Shown here in pieces: positions 7,084-8,661 of a stretch of 8,661 nt of DNA. The position numbers and the translations under genes were made by a program. Origin of the DNA: an uncultured Eubacteriales bacterium (GTDB taxonomy: Bacteria; Bacillota; Clostridia; Oscillospirales; Oscillospiraceae); NCBI GenBank assembly GCA_900555795.1, contig USMP01000031.1:1-8661 (forward strand), read 5' to 3'. Below the pieces are notes generated by a model, which searched no databases, was not told the origin of the DNA, and was given only the letters and a program-made list of their open reading frames with translations. Position 1 is the first letter of the stretch. Every line of letters starts with the position of its first letter.

Positions 7084-7101
7084 TTAGTTATAGCTAACTA
7101 A
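7084..7101. promoter_or_regulatory. Iron-box-like palindrome (DtxR/IdeR-type site)
   Basis: TTAGTTA and TAACTAA form perfect 7-base arms around TAGC. This resembles the DtxR/IdeR iron-box consensus (TTAGGTTAGSCTAACCTAA) in arm sequence and length. Its place at the predicted transcription start suits iron-dependent repression of the downstream gene. The regulator itself is not in the window; a Fur or MntR-like protein is a less likely reader. Confidence 0.65.
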
Positions 7102-7168
7102 AGCTGGCGCTTCAGGCTTCCGCTGACAGGCGGGGCCGGATGTGCCTGTGTGAGAGGAGTGACGTTGT

Positions 7169-7339
7169 ATGAACCCTGGTTCGATTGCTGTACTTCTCGT
7201 CTTGGTGCTGACGGTGTCCGCCATTCTTGTGCGGATGGTCAAAAACAGGCGGTCCGGCAAGGGTGGATGTGGCTGCGGCTGCAGTGGCTGCGCCAACGCC
7301 CCCTACTGCCATCCCCGGAAGGAACCGCCCCACCGCTGA
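7169..7339 (+). CDS. FeoB-associated Cys-rich membrane miniprotein
   Basis: This 56-residue protein matches the FeoB-associated Cys-rich family, which normally follows feoB in Firmicutes ferrous-iron uptake operons. It has one membrane helix (about residues 5-22), a basic patch (KNRRSGK, 25-31) and a cytoplasmic cysteine cluster CGCGCSGCANAPYCH (Cys34, 36, 38, 41 and 47, with His48). A GAGAGGAG ribosome site precedes the ATG. The exact role of the family is unsettled; a metal-handling aid for FeoB is assumed from the cysteines and usual neighbours. Here no feoA or feoB is adjacent, yet the promoter carries an iron-box-like site, so it is either a detached regulon member or the remnant of a deleted feo operon. 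It is short enough to be missed by automated gene calls. Confidence 0.88.
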   Translation: MNPGSIAVLLVLVLTVSAILVRMVKNRRSGKGGCGCGCSGCANAPYCHPRKEPPHR

Positions 7340-7353
7340 CGGCGGTGCTGTCT

Positions 7354-7382
7354 GGAGGGACTCTGCGCCTCCGCCCTCTTTT
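7354..7382 (+). terminator. Possible terminator after the Cys-rich miniprotein
   Basis: GGAGG (7354-7358) can pair with CCTCC (7368-7372), or GAGGG (7355-7359) with CCCTC (7374-7378). TTTT follows at 7379-7382. The stem is short, but the position 15 bases after the stop codon is right. Confidence 0.4.
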
Positions 7383-7433
7383 GCCGGCCTTCTCGCTTCT
7401 CCTGCGAGTATTGTGCTATGAATTGTTCCCAGG

Positions 7434-7467
7434 CAGGCCCCCCGGACAAAACTGTCCGGGGGGCCTG
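7434..7467. other. Perfect 15-bp hairpin with tetraloop
   Basis: Positions 7434-7448 and 7453-7467 are perfectly complementary over 15 bp, mostly G-C, around an AAAC loop. There is no T run on either side, so it is not a classical terminator, although it lies between the Cys-rich gene and a perfect promoter at 7475. It could insulate the two transcription units or be a repeated structural element. Confidence 0.7.
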
Positions 7468-7474
7468 TCCGCGG

Positions 7475-7503
7475 TTGACAAACCAGAGGAGGTTGGATAT
7501 AAT
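7475..7503 (+). promoter_or_regulatory. Perfect consensus sigma-A promoter ahead of tRNA remnants
   Basis: TTGACA (7475-7480) and TATAAT (7498-7503) match consensus at all twelve positions with a 17-base spacer. Promoters this strong usually drive stable RNA genes. Transcription would start near 7510 and run into the two tRNA-like remnants at 7560 and 7645. No intact gene follows within reach. Confidence 0.8.
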
Positions 7504-7559
7504 AGCACATGCGTGACGTGTGTGCCCACCCGTCCGGGCTGCCGGAATCGTTTTTTGCA

Positions 7560-7618
7560 GCGCGGCTGGATAGAGCATCCACCTCCTGATGAAACTGACG
7601 GTGTTCGCCTTTCCGCGC
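7560..7618 (+). pseudogene. Degenerate tRNA-like remnant
   Basis: A 6-base stem GCGCGG (7560-7565) and CCGCGC (7613-7618) brackets CTGGATAGAGCATCC, which matches the D-loop and following D-stem of common bacterial tRNAs. A CTCCTGA stretch could be an anticodon loop reading CCT. The 5' half of the D-arm is missing and the anticodon and T stems do not pair. It is shorter than a tRNA (59 bases), so I call it a decayed tRNA with moderate doubt; chance similarity remains possible. Confidence 0.4.
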
Positions 7619-7644
7619 CAGCAGGGTGCCCTAAAACCTCATAT

Positions 7645-7684
7645 GCGCCAGTAGCTCAATAGGATAGAGCGCACCCATCCTAAG
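7645..7684 (+). pseudogene. 5' half of a tRNA-Arg (anticodon CCT)
   Basis: The sequence has an acceptor 5' strand GCGCCAG (7645-7651), TA at tRNA positions 8-9, D-stem GCTC (7654-7657) pairing with GAGC (7667-7670), a nine-base D-loop with the conserved GG, and a loop ATCCTAA (7677-7683) with anticodon CCT. The anticodon stem does not pair (only its last pair holds), and no T-arm or matching CTGGCGC acceptor 3' strand follows. The gene is therefore truncated near or inside the anticodon arm. tRNA genes are favoured integration sites, and the next recognisable DNA is a 5'-truncated antitoxin gene, suggesting a deletion or rearrangement junction between about 7684 and 7724. Confidence 0.6.
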
Positions 7685-7723
7685 TCCAAGCTGTATTTCA
7701 CAGATTTTCTATATGGACCATAG

Positions 7724-8058
7724 CGCTTTGTAAGGCAGTCCATTCGGGAGGGCGGAATTCCCTTTGAGATCAATTTGAATCAGCCAAACAAGGAGACGAT
7801 TGCCGCTATGCTGGAGGCGGAAAGGATTGCGAAGGACCCGTCTGTAATGGGATACAGCGATATGGACGAGTTGTTTGCGGATTTAAGGCATTACCGCATC
7901 ATTCAACGCGTGCGGATTGGCGCGAAAATTTGTGCCGCAAAAAGGCGCAAAACCGCAGGAATACTTTGTGTATTGCAAGGTTTTGCAACGCATTTGTGGG
8001 GCAAATCGGCCGCCAAGACGTGCGTGGGGAATTGTGCGGTGATGCCTTAAAGAAATGA
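7724..8058 (+). pseudogene. DinJ/RelB-type antitoxin, truncated and interrupted
   Basis: The frame reading RFVRQSIREGGIPFEI, then NLNQPNKETIAAMLEAERIA and KDPSVMGYSDMDELFADL (7724-7885) matches the C-terminal, toxin-wrapping half of DinJ/RelB antitoxins. The N-terminal ribbon-helix-helix half that would dimerise and bind DNA is missing; an in-frame TAG lies at 7721 and the first usable start is a TTG at 7775. After DL the frame runs into a 160-bp insertion (7887-8046) that adds about 53 foreign residues and stops at 8048-8050. If the insertion and one TTAA are removed, the frame reads DLKK and stops at TGA 8056-8058, overlapping the toxin ATG by ATGA as in intact pairs. Family assignment is good; function is very likely lost. 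Confidence 0.8.
7883..8050. mobile_element. MITE-like 160-bp palindromic element with TTAA target duplication
   Basis: The element (7887-8046) is flanked by direct TTAA copies (7883-7886, 8047-8050). Terminal inverted repeats GGCATTACCGCA and TGCGGTGATGCC differ at one pair. The whole element is symmetric about 7966-7967 and could fold into one long imperfect hairpin: AATAC/GTATT caps a TTTGT loop, and GCAAAACC (7947-7954) pairs with GGTTTTGC (7979-7986). It encodes no protein. Removing the element plus one TTAA restores the antitoxin end and its ATGA overlap with the toxin, so insertion is strongly supported. It must be moved by a transposase elsewhere. A TTAA target is typical of piggyBac-type enzymes, and IS1380-family relatives are a possible source (inference). 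Confidence 0.88.
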
Positions 8059-8344
8059 GCCAGACGAAATATGCCGTAAAGTTCACCACGCAATTTCGGA
8101 AGGATTACAAGCTGGCCATCAAGCGTGGCTTGAAAATTGAATTGCTGGAGCACATCGTTGCACTTCTGGCTGTGGGGGAACCGTTGCCGGAAAAAACAAG
8201 GATTATGCCCTCACCGGCAGCTGGGTGGGCCACCGGGAATGCCACATCCTTCCGGATTGGCTCCTAGTCTACCGGTTGGAGAATGATGTCTTGGTTTTGA
8301 CCCTGACCCGCACAGGGAGCCACAGCGATTTGTTTGGCAAATAA
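8055..8344 (+). pseudogene. YafQ/RelE-superfamily mRNA interferase toxin, frameshifted
   Basis: From ATG 8055 the frame reads MSQTKYAVKFTTQFRKDYKL and continues to LPEK. The rest of a YafQ-type toxin (KDYALTGSWVGHRECHILPD, WLLVYRL, then LTRTGSHSDLFGK to TAA 8342-8344) lies in the -1 frame. The switch falls in an A6 run (8191-8196); seven A's would give one continuous protein of about 96 residues, the normal size. Conserved YafQ features are all present across the two frames: the GSW..H/Y...H segment, the PDW motif, the Arg after the VY strand, and the C-terminal GSHSDLF with its catalytic His and Phe. As written, translation ends after 70 residues without the active site. Decay, a sequencing error in the homopolymer, or slippage on the A run are all possible. 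Intact relatives cleave mRNA on the ribosome. Confidence 0.85.
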
Positions 8345-8362
8345 GTTGACACGGTTTTACAA

Positions 8363-8411
8363 AGCACAGAGGAGCGTACCATGGCAAGACCATGTTACGC
8401 TCCTCTGTGCT
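8363..8411. terminator. Bidirectional terminator-like hairpin between convergent genes
   Basis: A 15-bp perfect stem (8364-8378 with 8396-8410) continues after one mismatch into 5 more pairs (8380-8384 with 8390-8394) around a CAAGA loop; one further A-T pair extends it to 8363-8411. It lies 19 bases after the toxin stop and downstream of the minus-strand tspO stop. T-rich sequence follows on both strands (TCTCTTCTC on plus; TTTG on minus). The stem is unusually long for a terminator. Confidence 0.65.
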
Positions 8412-8477
8412 CTCTTCTCATTGATCCAGCTGCTCGTCAAAGGGCATACCGGTCATAAGGATGGCTGCCCCGTTCTA

Positions 8478-8661
8478 TTACCGGTTGAGCATCCACACGC
8501 CCAGATTCAGGTAGGCCGCAAAGGTCACCCACAGGAAGTAGGGCATCTGCAGCCACGCCGCCAATGAATCAGTCTTGCGGAAAGTGAAAATCATCCGGAG
8601 AATCAGCACCCACAGCACCACCAGCCAAAGGAATGCAAAGCCGAAGTTCTGGAGATTAAAG
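8478..8661 (-). CDS. TspO/MBR family membrane protein (C-terminal part)
   Basis: Only the last 61 codons are inside the window; the start lies beyond 8661. The visible part reads FNLQNFGFAFLWLVVLWVLI, then RMIFTFRKTDSLAAWLQMPY, then FLWVTFAAYLNLGVWMLNR before a TAA stop. This covers the end of one membrane helix, a short loop and the last helix of the TspO/peripheral-benzodiazepine-receptor fold. The PY..W..FA.YLN...W.LN signature of the fifth helix is intact. TspO proteins bind tetrapyrroles such as protoporphyrin and act in stress signalling or porphyrin handling; the physiological role in Firmicutes is unclear. It converges on the broken toxin gene with a strong hairpin between them, so it is a separate transcription unit. 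Confidence 0.88.
   Translation of the reverse strand, partial: FNLQNFGFAFLWLVVLWVLILRMIFTFRKTDSLAAWLQMPYFLWVTFAAYLNLGVWMLNR

Noticed and set aside
7112..7582. Minus-strand frames (also 7303-7578) around the Cys-rich gene and hairpin
   Set aside because: They read through the 15-bp hairpin and antisense of a well-supported miniprotein; no family similarity seen.
7585..7602. CTGATGA and GAAAC strings resembling a hammerhead ribozyme core or C/D-box RNA
   Set aside because: The two strings overlap rather than flank a stem II, no stems I or III fit, and C/D-box RNAs are not bacterial; tRNA decay explains the context better.
7150..7662. Plus-strand 170-codon frame
   Set aside because: It overlaps the Cys-rich gene out of frame and runs through a hairpin, a promoter and tRNA remnants; not a plausible protein.
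7883..8153. Minus-strand frames across the MITE-like element
   Set aside because: Open frames arise from the palindrome itself; no transposase or other domain is visible.

Overview
The window looks like a piece of chromosome from a high-GC, anaerobic gut-type Firmicute, most likely an Oscillospirales/Clostridium cluster IV relative. This is inferred from the GC-rich, C/G-ending codon use, strong AGGAGG-type ribosome sites, the lipoprotein-type sugar-binding protein, a FeoB-associated Cys-rich miniprotein and a DinJ/YafQ-type toxin-antitoxin module. No species is assigned.

Layout. (1) Positions 6-383, minus strand: a complete RidA family enamine/imine deaminase with its own promoter. It is divergent from (2) an alpha-glucan utilisation locus on the plus strand: a LacI-family regulator (756-1769), a sugar-binding lipoprotein (1857-3215), two MalF/MalG-type permeases (3418-4329, 4329-5174) and the 4-alpha-glucanotransferase MalQ (5260-6738). 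A strong promoter followed by two overlapping LacI-type palindromes precedes the regulator, so it probably controls itself and the genes behind it. An array of GC stem-loops separates the binding-protein gene from the permeases. No ATPase gene is present, so the importer probably borrows a shared MsmK/MalK-type ATPase. MalQ appears to have an additional promoter and is followed by a nested inverted repeat containing a terminator. The working model is that maltodextrins are captured by the lipoprotein, imported by the permease pair and disproportionated by MalQ in the cytoplasm.

(3) Positions 7045-7339: a promoter, an iron-box-like palindrome and a 56-codon FeoB-associated Cys-rich membrane protein, without feoA or feoB beside it. 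(4) Positions 7340-8344: a decayed accessory stretch. It holds a very strong hairpin, a perfect consensus promoter, two tRNA-like remnants (one clearly the 5' half of a tRNA-Arg with CCT anticodon), and a broken DinJ/YafQ-type toxin-antitoxin pair. The antitoxin has lost its N-terminal half. Its stop codon and overlap with the toxin were split by a 160-bp hairpin element flanked by TTAA duplications. The toxin carries a one-base frameshift in an A run. Removing the element and one TTAA restores a textbook ATGA stop/start overlap. (5) A strong hairpin terminator lies between the toxin and the converging 3' end of a TspO/MBR family gene on the minus strand, which runs off the window.

The most noteworthy finding is the TTAA-flanked palindromic MITE-like element at 7883-8050. 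The sugar locus and ridA are ordinary by comparison.
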